Notes under the pieces: generated by a model | Database searches by the model: none | What the model was told of the DNA's origin: nothing | Seen by the model: only the letters and a program-made list of their open reading frames with translations | NCBI GenBank assembly: GCA_006227085.1 | Contig: SBFY01000024.1 | Coordinates: forward strand, 1 to 18,503 | Source of the DNA: Gammaproteobacteria bacterium | GTDB taxonomy: Bacteria > Pseudomonadota > Gammaproteobacteria > Pseudomonadales > M0112 | Direction of reading: 5' to 3' | Length of the DNA: 18,503 bases | Shown here: one piece after another, positions 1-7,735 of the stretch | Position numbering within the stretch: the first letter of the stretch is position 1 | Layout: each line of letters begins with the position of its first letter | Position numbers and translations under genes: made by a program

Positions 1-421
1 CAGGAGGCGTGTCAGGGTGTTGTGTACGTAACAGCGCCGCCAGCATCCGGCAGGCATCCTGCAGGGTAAAAATGCCCACTAATTCCCCGTCGCGCGTTAC
101 CAGTACCGCCCCGATATGCGTTGTGGCCATGGCCTCAAGGATCTGGTCCAGCGGGTCGTGGCAATCCGCAATGTACGCGCGGGGCGGGCAAACATCGCCC
201 ACGGTCAGGCCGGCATCATCTTGCGCATTATGGAAATGACTGGCCTGGATGTCACGGCTGGAGACGATGCTTTCGAGCACCCCTGATTCAGTGACCGCCA
301 GATGGTGGATGCTGTGCTGCGCCATCAGTTGTCGTGCGCTCTCCAGGGAGGCCTCGCTGTCGATCTGGTAGGGGAATGGCGTCATGACGGCCAGCAAGGT
401 TGGCATGAGTGTGTGGGGCAT
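1..421 (-). CDS. CBS-domain protein (3' end outside window)
   Basis: Reading the minus strand from the ATG at 421 gives 140 open codons with no stop before the left edge, so the C-terminus is missing. The product is soluble and has two CBS-like halves. The first starts at the VMTPFPYQI stretch (about residues 12-60) and has the LMAQHSIHHLAV segment. The second covers about residues 75-130, with the TTHIGAVLVTRDGELVGIFT pattern typical of a CBS beta-alpha-beta core. CBS pairs usually bind adenosyl ligands and regulate a partner; stand-alone AcuB-like proteins are common in gammaproteobacteria. A GGAGG ribosome site lies 7 nt before the ATG, which decides this start over the in-frame ATG at 406. 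The gene is divergent from the aldo/keto reductase. The partner and ligand cannot be told from the sequence. Confidence 0.82.
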   Translation of the reverse strand, partial: MPHTLMPTLLAVMTPFPYQIDSEASLESARQLMAQHSIHHLAVTESGVLESIVSSRDIQASHFHNAQDDAGLTVGDVCPPRAYIADCHDPLDQILEAMATTHIGAVLVTRDGELVGIFTLQDACRMLAALLRTQHPDTPP

Positions 422-527
422 GACAAATCCTCCATCGGTGATTGCTGTGTGCATGCTAGACTGCTGCCAGCATCAAAACCCTGATGCGCCTCAAGAATAT
501 GGCCCAGATCGACTCGGGAGCAAGCAG
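422..527. promoter_or_regulatory. divergent intergenic region with small hairpin
   Basis: These 106 bases separate the start codons of the CBS protein (minus) and the aldo/keto reductase (plus), so promoters for both should lie here. I see no convincing -35/-10 pair. A perfect 6-bp inverted repeat with a 6-nt loop (GCATCA, then TGATGC) sits at 470-487 and could be an operator half-site pair or a chance hairpin. Confidence 0.35.
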
Positions 528-1460
528 ATGCGGTTTCGCCAGTTGGGAAAAAGCGGTTTGTCGGTATCAGTGATCGGGGTGGGGACCTGGCAGTTCGGTG
601 GTCATTGGGGGCAGGATTTTGGTATCGCCGATGTGCAGCGGATTTTGGGGCGTGCCTCGGAACATGGGATCAACCTGATCGATACCGCCGAATGTTATGG
701 CGATCACTTGTCAGAATCCCTTATCGGTGCAGCGATTGCTGGCCAGCGTGATCGCTGGGTGCTGGCCACCAAATTTGGTCATGACCGGGGCTCCGATGCC
801 CCCGCGGAAACCCACTGGCAGCCCGCCTCGGTGCAGCAGCAATTGGAAAAATCACTGAAGGCCTTGGGAACAGACTGCATTGATGTTTACCAGTTCCACT
901 CCGGCTCTGATGCCGAGCTGGACAATGATGCCTTGTGGACCATGCTGCACAAACAGAAAGAAGCCGGCAAGATCCGCAGTCTCGGCATTTCCATTGGCCA
1001 GCTCAATAATATCCATCAAGTTGATCGCGCCACCGCCCTTGGTGTGGATATGATCCAGGTGGTTTATAACGTGCTGAAACGTGGTGCAGAGCCTGAAGTG
1101 TTGCCATCCTGCCAGCGCCAGCAACTGGGTGTGCTGGCCCGCACACCACTGGCCAGTGGTTTCCTGGGTGGTAAATACCTGCCGGGCGCCCGCTTTCCGG
1201 GCAACGATGTGCGTGCCATGCGCAAGCAGGAGCACCTGGATGCCGAGATCGGGCGTGCCAATAAAATGCTGGAGCAATATGCGAAGGTGGATGCTTCCAA
1301 GGCAGCCTGGGCGTTAGCCTGGTGCCTGAAGCATCCGGCGATCACTGCCGTGATTCCCGGCGTGAAGAGTGTGGCGCAGCTGGATGCCAATGTGCGGGCA
1401 GTCGAATTGTTGCCGCCTGAGAGCAGGATACTGGCATCCACGGCGCGCGCAGACGCATAA
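528..1460 (+). CDS. aldo/keto reductase
   Basis: This encodes a 310-residue cytosolic NADPH-dependent oxidoreductase of the aldo/keto reductase superfamily, a (beta/alpha)8 barrel that reduces carbonyl substrates. The N-terminus MRFRQLGKSGLSVSVIGVGT matches the family's usual opening. The catalytic tetrad can be placed as Asp52 and Tyr57 (LIDTAECYG), Lys82 (LATKFG) and His124 (YQFHS). The later motifs GVDMIQVVYNVL and the C-terminal HPAITAVIPGVKS, where cofactor-binding residues lie, are also present, and the length is normal. The frame stays open upstream to 384, but the family alignment and a GGGAG-like ribosome site support the ATG at 528. The gene diverges from the CBS protein and is 59 nt upstream of the DUF2339 gene in the same direction. 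The substrate is unknown. Confidence 0.9.
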   Translation: MRFRQLGKSGLSVSVIGVGTWQFGGHWGQDFGIADVQRILGRASEHGINLIDTAECYGDHLSESLIGAAIAGQRDRWVLATKFGHDRGSDAPAETHWQPASVQQQLEKSLKALGTDCIDVYQFHSGSDAELDNDALWTMLHKQKEAGKIRSLGISIGQLNNIHQVDRATALGVDMIQVVYNVLKRGAEPEVLPSCQRQQLGVLARTPLASGFLGGKYLPGARFPGNDVRAMRKQEHLDAEIGRANKMLEQYAKVDASKAAWALAWCLKHPAITAVIPGVKSVAQLDANVRAVELLPPESRILASTARADA

Positions 1461-1477
1461 CCCATAAGATACTTCCG

Positions 1478-1502
1478 GTGCTTGCCCGGGATGCAAGAGC
1501 AC
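1478..1502 (+). other. stem-loop in leader of DUF2339 gene
   Basis: GTGCTTGC at 1478-1485 can pair with GCAA and GCAC at 1493-1496 and 1499-1502, giving eight base pairs with a 2-nt bulge (GA) and a 7-nt loop. The hairpin fills most of the 59-nt gap after the aldo/keto reductase and ends 4 nt before the AGGA ribosome site. No T-tract follows, so a terminator is unlikely. It may be a leader structure or chance. Confidence 0.35.
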
Positions 1503-1519
1503 AACCAGGATGTTACGTC

Positions 1520-4303
1520 ATGCACATCGTACTGCCCCTGATTATTGGACTCATCATTGGTGCTGCCGCCTCAGGCGTGAGTGGTGCTTTTTTGGGCATG
1601 ATCCTTGGTGGGTGTTTGGGGGCGATATTGCGCTTGTCTGTGCAGCAAGCCGAATCCAGGACCCGATTGGGGAAAATGCAGCAACAGCTGGAGATCTTGC
1701 AAGCGCGAGTGATCCAGTTGTCCGCCAAGGATGAGTTGAGGGAAAAGGCTGGAAAAGCAACAGCAAGAGCAGCGGCGCCAGTCGATAGCGACACGGTGGC
1801 GGTGTCGCGGGTTCCCTTGGCTGAACGCCTTGGCAGCCTGGAGGTGAGCGAATCCGTTGCTTCCGGGGAGCTGCCAGATGCGGCCCCGGCTCGATTCGAT
1901 GCCAAGCCGGTGGTGGAGCAGGTCGAGCCGGAATCGGCACCCGAACCCGGGCCGGTGCCATCACCCAGCGAGACAACAACGACCCCGCAGGAAACCCCGA
2001 CATTGTCTGGGATAGCCGAGTGGCTATCGGGTACCAATATGGTGGCCAGGGTGGGTGTCCTCATTCTCTTCCTGGGCGTGGGTTTCCTGATCAAATATGC
2101 CGTCGAGAATTTTTCCGTGTCACCGCAGCTGCGCCTGTTGGGTATCAGCGCTGCTGCCGCATTCCTGTACTGGTTGTCAGGGCGTATGGATGCATCACGC
2201 CAGCGTTATGCGCTGCTGCTGAAAGGTGCCGCGATCGGTATCTGGTATTTGGTGAGTTATGCTGCATTCCGCGTCTATCCGCTGATTTCACCTGCAACGG
2301 GTTTCATGTTGATGGGCTTGCTTTCGCTGTTTTCAGCATGGCGGGCCGTGACACTGGATGCCTTGGTACTGGCGGTCTTTGGGATCCTCGGCGGATTCCT
2401 TGCGCCGATACTGGCCTCCACCGGTACAGGCAGCCATGTGGTGTTGTTCAGTTACTACGCAGTGTTGAATACCCTGATCCTGCTGATTGTCTGGCATAAG
2501 GCCTGGCGTAGCCTGGCCTTGATGGGGTTCCTGTTCACTTTCGTTATCGGGGTGATTTGGGGTGTTACCAAATACCAGGCGGCGTATTTCGCCTCGACAG
2601 AACCCTTCCTGCTGCTGTTTATCCTGATGTATGTGGCAATGACGCTGGTGTTCACACTGCGCAAGCAATGGGAATTCAGCCAGCAGATTGATGGTGCCAT
2701 CCTGTTCGGTACACCGGCGATCGGTTTTTCACTGCAATCGGCATTGGTGAATGATTTTGATAATGGGCGTGCCTGGAGTGCGCTTGGTTTTGGACTGTTC
2801 TATTTGCTGGTCAGCATGTTCTGGAATCGGGCGTTAAAGGAAAAGGCGCCTTTGGTGCGTGAGTCTTTTTTTGCCATCAGTGCGATTTTCCTGACATTGG
2901 CGATTCCGTTTGCTTTCGATAACAGCCTGACAGCCACATTGTGGTCGCTGGAAGGTGCTGCCGCCCTGTGGCTGGCAGTGCGCCAGCATCGCCATTGGGC
3001 GGCTGTGCTGGCCATCGTGGTGCAGGTAGGTGCAGGGCTGTCCTGGTTGATGATGGAGAGTCATCCGGATGGTGCCCGGTTCCTGTTGAACACCGGAACG
3101 TTTAATTGTTTCCTGGTGGCATTGGCCGGATTCTCCAGTGCATGGGTGTTGCGTTTTCGTGCGAAGGGACAAGCGATCGCTGGTGCCCAGGTGGCGCTCC
3201 TGGTTTGGGCTTTGCTCTGGTGGCTGGGTGGGGCGCTGTGGCAGGTGTCAGCACATTATCCCCTGGCGGAAAGGCCGACGGCATGGCTGTGGTTGGCAAC
3301 AATTACCCTGGTGCTGGTGCAGCGTATTGAACGTCGCTGGGAATGGATCGAGTTGTTGCCCGCACTGTTGCTGGCCTTGCCTGCATCGTTGGTGATCGCG
3401 GCTGTTTCCATGACACTTGTCGAAGCTCCCAGCTTGCACGGTGGTTGGCTCGCGTGGGCAATATTCCTGATTGCGCTGCACAGTATGCTTCGGCAGCAGT
3501 ACAGCAGGGGCCTGAATACTGATCCATTGGCTATGCAACACGGTTTGTCATTCATGCTGGCCATGGTGTTGTTGGTGTGGGATCTTTCCTGGCGGGCTTC
3601 TGAATGGACATCTTTGTACAGTTGGCGAGTGATGGCGATGGGTGTTGGCCCGATGGTCTTGCTATTCCTGGTTAATCGTATTCGTTGGTGGCATCCGGAT
3701 TTTGACAAGGTCTATCGGTTGCAAGGATCCAGTGTGGCGGCATTGTTGCTATATGGCACCGTGCTGGGTGCTTGCCTGGTCCGGCCAGAGATCACGCCAT
3801 GGCCTTATATCCCGTTACTGAATCCCCTGGATGCGTTCCAATGGATTGCGATAGGTTTGTTGTATTCCTGGCAGTCTTCTCCATTGGTGCGTGATACCGC
3901 TTTCTGGCGACATGCCCCAGCCGTGTTATCGGTGGTGGTGTTTGTTTGCTTGAACGCACTGTTGTTGCGTGTATTGCATGTGATCGCGGATATCCCCTTT
4001 GATTGGGTGAGCATGGTGCGATCCATGCTGGTGCAAACCTGCGTGTCGATATTCTGGGCAGTGCTGGGTGTCTTGTTGATGGTGTCAGCCAAACGCCAAC
4101 AAAGCCGGCAAACCTGGATGGCTGGTATGTTGTTGCTCGGTATGGTGGTGGTCAAGTTGTTCGCGGTTGACTTGGCCAACAGTGGCAGTATCGAAAGGAT
4201 TGTATCGTTTGTGGGTGTGGGTCTGTTGCTGCTCGGGGTGGGTTATTTGTCCCCCTTGCCGGATGCTAATGCGAATCGCGACATGGGCAAGCCTGCTGGG
4301 TAA
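1520..4303 (+). CDS. DUF2339 family polytopic membrane protein
   Basis: The product is a 927-residue inner-membrane protein of unknown function. An N-terminal hydrophobic segment (about residues 3-40) is followed by a short predicted coiled coil (about 42-80, rich in Gln, Glu, Leu and Arg) and a Pro/Glu/Thr-rich linker to about 162. The signature GTNMVARVGVLILFLGVGF then opens at about 171, leading into KYA, the pattern that begins the DUF2339 membrane region. The rest is an almost continuous series of more than twenty hydrophobic helices to the C-terminus. The ATG at 1520 is chosen because AGGA lies 9 nt upstream; a GTG at 1478 is also in frame but sits in the leader hairpin. The gene is co-directional with the aldo/keto reductase and convergent with valS. 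Family members are widespread, and transport or envelope roles are only guesses. Confidence 0.88.
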   Translation: MHIVLPLIIGLIIGAAASGVSGAFLGMILGGCLGAILRLSVQQAESRTRLGKMQQQLEILQARVIQLSAKDELREKAGKATARAAAPVDSDTVAVSRVPLAERLGSLEVSESVASGELPDAAPARFDAKPVVEQVEPESAPEPGPVPSPSETTTTPQETPTLSGIAEWLSGTNMVARVGVLILFLGVGFLIKYAVENFSVSPQLRLLGISAAAAFLYWLSGRMDASRQRYALLLKGAAIGIWYLVSYAAFRVYPLISPATGFMLMGLLSLFSAWRAVTLDALVLAVFGILGGFLAPILASTGTGSHVVLFSYYAVLNTLILLIVWHKAWRSLALMGFLFTFVIGVIWGVTKYQAAYFASTEPFLLLFILMYVAMTLVFTLRKQWEFSQQIDGAILFGTPAIGFSLQSALVNDFDNGRAWSALGFGLFYLLVSMFWNRALKEKAPLVRESFFAISAIFLTLAIPFAFDNSLTATLWSLEGAAALWLAVRQHRHWAAVLAIVVQVGAGLSWLMMESHPDGARFLLNTGTFNCFLVALAGFSSAWVLRFRAKGQAIAGAQVALLVWALLWWLGGALWQVSAHYPLAERPTAWLWLATITLVLVQRIERRWEWIELLPALLLALPASLVIAAVSMTLVEAPSLHGGWLAWAIFLIALHSMLRQQYSRGLNTDPLAMQHGLSFMLAMVLLVWDLSWRASEWTSLYSWRVMAMGVGPMVLLFLVNRIRWWHPDFDKVYRLQGSSVAALLLYGTVLGACLVRPEITPWPYIPLLNPLDAFQWIAIGLLYSWQSSPLVRDTAFWRHAPAVLSVVVFVCLNALLLRVLHVIADIPFDWVSMVRSMLVQTCVSIFWAVLGVLLMVSAKRQQSRQTWMAGMLLLGMVVVKLFAVDLANSGSIERIVSFVGVGLLLLGVGYLSPLPDANANRDMGKPAG

Positions 4304-4316
4304 GCCAGCAGGCTTG
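4288..4316. terminator. hairpin between convergent DUF2339 gene and valS
   Basis: CAAGCCTGCTGG (4288-4299) and CCAGCAGGCTTG (4305-4316) form a perfect 12-bp stem with a 5-nt loop. The loop contains the TAA stop of the DUF2339 gene (4301-4303). It lies 28 nt before the end of valS, so it could serve both convergent transcripts. Neither side has a T-tract, so classical intrinsic termination is not certain; it may instead block RNA decay from the 3' end. Confidence 0.6.
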
Positions 4317-4343
4317 GTGATGGTTCTGGCAACACGCGCTTGT

Positions 4344-7184
4344 TTAAAGCGTCTGGATCTTCTCGCGCTGTTCCACCAGTTTGTCACGCGTCTGCTGGAG
4401 CTCGGCCAAACGCTGGCGTTCTTTTTCCACCACATCGGCCGGTGCCTTGCTGGTAAAACCGGCATTCGATAATTTGCTGTCGAGCTGGGTGATCTGTTTG
4501 TCCAGCTTTTCAATTTCCTTGCCCAGCCGGTTGATTTCCGCATTTTTGTCGATCAGATCGCTCATCGGTACGCGGATTTCGAGTTCGCCGACAATCTGCG
4601 TGGCGCTGGCGGGTGCCTCGGTGTTGGCGTCCAGCCAGGTGATGTTGTCAATTTTGGCCAGTTTCTTCAGGCCTGTCTCATTGATGGCCAGGTAATGGCG
4701 ATCGGTTTCGTTGCCGTGTTGCAGCAGCAAGGGCAGGGCCTTGCCGGGCGGGATATTCATTTCGCCACGGATATTGCGTACGGCAAGCATCACGGCTTTC
4801 AGCCATTCAATAGCGGCGGTTGCTTCCGTATCGTGTTTGCTGTTGTCGGCAACTGGCCAAGGAGCCTGCATGATGGTGGCGCCACTTTTGCCTGCCAGCG
4901 GGGCGATACGTTGCCAGAGTTCTTCGGTGATAAAGGGCATGAAAGGGTGCAGTAAACGCAGGGCTGTTTCCAGCACGCGCACCAAGGTGCGGCGGGTGCC
5001 ACGCTTCAGCGCCGCACTGGCATTCTCATCCCAGAGCACGGGTTTTGATAATTCGAGATACCAGTCGCAGTACTCGTTCCAGAAGAAATCGTAAATGGCC
5101 TGCGTGGCGAGATCGAAACGGTATTGCGCCATGCTTTCCTGTACCGATTGCTCTGCGGTTTGCAGGCGACTGATGATCCAGCGATCGGCCAGTGTCAGTT
5201 CAACCGGTTCGTCGTTGCTGCCGCAATCCTGGCCTTCGGCTTGCATCAGTACATAACGGCTGGCATTCCAGATCTTGTTGCAGAAGTTGCGATAGCCTTC
5301 GATGCGGCCAATATCGAACTTGATGTCACGGCCGGTGGAGGCCAGTGACAGGAAGGTAAAGCGCAGGGCATCGGTGCCATAGGCATTAATGCCATCAGCG
5401 AATTCCTTGCGTGTGGCTTTTTCAATCTGTGCGGCCAGTTGTGGCTGCATCATGCCGCTGGTGCGTTTGCTGACCAGTGACTCGAGATCAATGCCATCGA
5501 TCAGGTCAATCGGATCCAGCACATTGCCTTTGGATTTTGACATCTTCTGGCCATGTGAATCGCGCACCAGTCCGTGCACATAGACGGTCTTGAAGGGCAC
5601 TTGCGGGTTACCATGCTCATCCTTGATGAAATGCATGGTCATCATGATCATGCGGGCGACCCAGAAGAAAATGATGTCGAAGCCGGTGACCAGTACATCG
5701 GTGCTGTGGAAGGTTTTCAGTTCAGGCGTCGCCTTGGGCCAGCCCAGCGTGCTGAACGTCCACAAGGCCGAGCTGAACCAGGTGTCGAGCACATCCTCAT
5801 CCTGCCGCAGTGATACGTCATCACCCAGTGCATGCTTGCTGCGCACTTCGGCTTCATCGCGACCGACATAGACATGGCCGGCTTCGTCATACCAGGCCGG
5901 GATACGGTGGCCCCACCAGAGTTGGCGTGAAATGCACCAGTCCTGGATGTCGCGCATCCACGCGAAATACATATTCTCGTATTGTTTTGGCACAAACTGG
6001 ATGCGGCCGTCTTCGACGGCTTCAATCGCCGGTTTGGCCAGTTGTGCGGTGGCGACATACCACTGGTCAGTCAGCCAGGGCTCAATGACGACACCGCTGC
6101 GATCACCGCGTGGGACTTTCAAAGTGTGCGGTTCGATTTTTTCCAGCCAGCCTTCGCTTTCGGCTTGCGCAATGATGCGCTTGCGGGCATCAAAGCGGTC
6201 CAGGCCGGCGTAATCCGCAGGCGCGGTTTCGGTGGCAAGGATTTCCTGCGCATTATTGGCCAGCACCGTGAATGTGGTGAGCACTTGTGCGTTGCGATCA
6301 AACACATTGATCAATGGCAGTTGGTGGCGTTTGCCGACTTCAAAGTCATTGAAGTCGTGCGCGGGCGTGATCTTGACCACGCCGGTGCCGAATTCGCGAT
6401 CGACATACTCATCAGCGAGGATCGGGACCAATCGGCCTGTGACGGGCAAGCGGACCTGCTTGCCGATCAGGTGCCTGTAGCGCTCGTCTTCCGGATGGAC
6501 GGCCACGGCGGTATCGCCCAGCAATGTTTCAGGGCGGGTAGTGGCCACCACGAGAACGTCAGGACTGCCTTCTACCGGATAACGCAAATGCCACAGCGAG
6601 CCTTGTTCTTCCTCGCTCAGTACCTCGAGGTCGGAAATGGCGGTGTGCAGTGCCGGGTCCCAGTTCACCAGGCGCTTGCCACGATAGATCAAGCCTTCTT
6701 CATGCAAGCGGACAAATGCTTCCTTGACGGCTTCCGACAGGCCTTCATCCATGGTGAAGCGTTCGCGTGACCAATCAACCGAGGATCCGAGACGGCGGAT
6801 CTGGCGGGTGATGGTGCCACCGGAGAGTGCTTTCCATTCCCAGACCTTGTCGAGGAAGGACTCGCGCCCGAGATCGTGACGGGTGATGCCTTGTGCTGCG
6901 AGTTGCCGCTCGACCACCATCTGGGTCGCAATACCGGCATGGTCGGTACCGGGCTGCCACAAGGTGTTGCAGCCTTGCATGCGCTTGTAGCGAATCAGTG
7001 AATCCATGACGGCATTGTTGAAGCCGTGTCCCATGTGCAGGCTGCCGGTGACATTGGGCGGCGGGATCATGATGCAGAAGGGGTCGCCCTTACCGGAAGG
7101 CTTGAAATAGCCCTGTTGTTCCCAGTGGTCGTACCAGGTTTTCTCGATGGCGGCAGGGTCGTAGGTCTTGTCGAGGGTCGTCAT
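4344..7184 (-). CDS. valS: valyl-tRNA synthetase
   Basis: This is class I valine-tRNA ligase, which charges tRNA-Val in the cytosol. The length of 946 residues is normal for the bacterial enzyme. The HIGH motif appears as HMGH at residues 50-53 within PPPNVTGSLHMGHG, and KMSKS is at 547-551. The editing (CP1) domain is marked by TTRPETLLGDTAV near residue 215 and HDFNDFEVG near 276. The anticodon-binding region follows (about 660-800), and the C-terminal ~65 residues form the expected Lys/Glu/Leu coiled-coil arm. The ATG at 7184 fits the family, although the bases just upstream on the minus strand show no clear purine-rich ribosome site. It is the third gene of the pepA-holC-valS cluster, 106 nt after holC, with a candidate promoter of its own in that gap. 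Confidence 0.98.
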   Translation of the reverse strand: MTTLDKTYDPAAIEKTWYDHWEQQGYFKPSGKGDPFCIMIPPPNVTGSLHMGHGFNNAVMDSLIRYKRMQGCNTLWQPGTDHAGIATQMVVERQLAAQGITRHDLGRESFLDKVWEWKALSGGTITRQIRRLGSSVDWSRERFTMDEGLSEAVKEAFVRLHEEGLIYRGKRLVNWDPALHTAISDLEVLSEEEQGSLWHLRYPVEGSPDVLVVATTRPETLLGDTAVAVHPEDERYRHLIGKQVRLPVTGRLVPILADEYVDREFGTGVVKITPAHDFNDFEVGKRHQLPLINVFDRNAQVLTTFTVLANNAQEILATETAPADYAGLDRFDARKRIIAQAESEGWLEKIEPHTLKVPRGDRSGVVIEPWLTDQWYVATAQLAKPAIEAVEDGRIQFVPKQYENMYFAWMRDIQDWCISRQLWWGHRIPAWYDEAGHVYVGRDEAEVRSKHALGDDVSLRQDEDVLDTWFSSALWTFSTLGWPKATPELKTFHSTDVLVTGFDIIFFWVARMIMMTMHFIKDEHGNPQVPFKTVYVHGLVRDSHGQKMSKSKGNVLDPIDLIDGIDLESLVSKRTSGMMQPQLAAQIEKATRKEFADGINAYGTDALRFTFLSLASTGRDIKFDIGRIEGYRNFCNKIWNASRYVLMQAEGQDCGSNDEPVELTLADRWIISRLQTAEQSVQESMAQYRFDLATQAIYDFFWNEYCDWYLELSKPVLWDENASAALKRGTRRTLVRVLETALRLLHPFMPFITEELWQRIAPLAGKSGATIMQAPWPVADNSKHDTEATAAIEWLKAVMLAVRNIRGEMNIPPGKALPLLLQHGNETDRHYLAINETGLKKLAKIDNITWLDANTEAPASATQIVGELEIRVPMSDLIDKNAEINRLGKEIEKLDKQITQLDSKLSNAGFTSKAPADVVEKERQRLAELQQTRDKLVEQREKIQTL

Positions 7185-7214
7185 GATAATGCGTTGAATT
7201 ACCGGAAGATTTAC

Positions 7215-7230
7215 GCATGCTGGCGCATGC
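7215..7230 (-). other. hairpin in valS leader
   Basis: Two GCATGC hexamers separated by 4 nt form a perfect 6-bp stem in the predicted valS 5' leader, about 30 nt before the start codon. GCATGC is itself a palindrome, so the pair may be a protein-binding site rather than an RNA structure. I see no T-box or obvious leader peptide. Confidence 0.35.
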
Positions 7231-7243
7231 CGGAAAGCGGCAC

Positions 7244-7272
7244 AGTATAGCGCCTAACGCGGGTGACGTCAG
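7244..7272 (-). promoter_or_regulatory. candidate sigma70 promoter for valS
   Basis: On the minus strand, a -35 CTGACG (7272-7267) and a -10 TATACT (7249-7244) are separated by exactly 17 bp. They match the consensus at 4 of 6 and 5 of 6 positions. Transcription would start near 7237, leaving a leader of about 53 nt before the valS ATG. The element lies just after the holC stop (7291), so valS could be expressed apart from pepA-holC. Confidence 0.55.
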
Positions 7273-7290
7273 GCATCGGTGAGAGTGGTT

Positions 7291-7734
7291 TCAGCGTTGG
7301 CTGCTGGCGGCATCCAGCCGGTGGGTCTGCATCGGGTAGCCACGGCTTTCGTAGAAGCGGTAGCGTTCACGCAGTTCGCTGAGGATCTCCGGTACGCCGC
7401 AGGTGATTTCGGCAACCCGGTCGAAGCGGCTGAACCAGTCCGGTATCTGCTTGCCGAGGTTGATCAGCAGGCCGTGGTGATGTGCGGCTGAATCCTCGTC
7501 ACCGATTTCCACGGGTGATGCGGGCAGGCTGGTGTCGCGGCTCAGGCGATGAGGCACGAAGCTTTCATCGCGGAATTCCCACAGCAGGGTGTCGAGGTGG
7601 CCGGCCTGTGTGGCTTCGGTAAACAGGAATACCGGCATGCCGCGGCGCCAGCTTTGTGCTGCCAGCCGGCAGGCAAAGCGCAGGCGATGATCGGCGGAGG
7701 CTTCCTCAAGGATGTAGAACGATACCTCGGTCAC
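7291..7734 (-). CDS. holC: DNA polymerase III chi subunit
   Basis: This encodes the chi subunit of the DNA polymerase III clamp-loader complex, which links the replisome to single-strand-binding protein. The product has 147 residues, as in the family. It begins with the typical TEVSFYIL strand and continues with ACRLAAQSWRRGMPVFLFT, the DTLLWEFRDESFVPHRL core and the RERYRFYESRGYPMQTH C-terminal helix, all in the expected HolC order. The GTG at 7734 is chosen because GGAGG lies 5 nt upstream, inside the end of pepA. Another GTG at 7749 is in frame but would overlap pepA and lacks a ribosome site. Only one base separates the pepA stop from this start, so the two genes are probably translationally coupled. 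Next downstream is valS. Confidence 0.92.
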   Translation of the reverse strand: MTEVSFYILEEASADHRLRFACRLAAQSWRRGMPVFLFTEATQAGHLDTLLWEFRDESFVPHRLSRDTSLPASPVEIGDEDSAAHHHGLLINLGKQIPDWFSRFDRVAEITCGVPEILSELRERYRFYESRGYPMQTHRLDAASSQR

Positions 7735-7735
7735 C

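Noticed and set aside
5982..6770. Long plus-strand open frame (262 codons) opposite valS
   Set aside because: It lies wholly inside valS, which has all its class I motifs. The translation has no recognisable domain and looks like an antisense shadow of a GC-rich gene.
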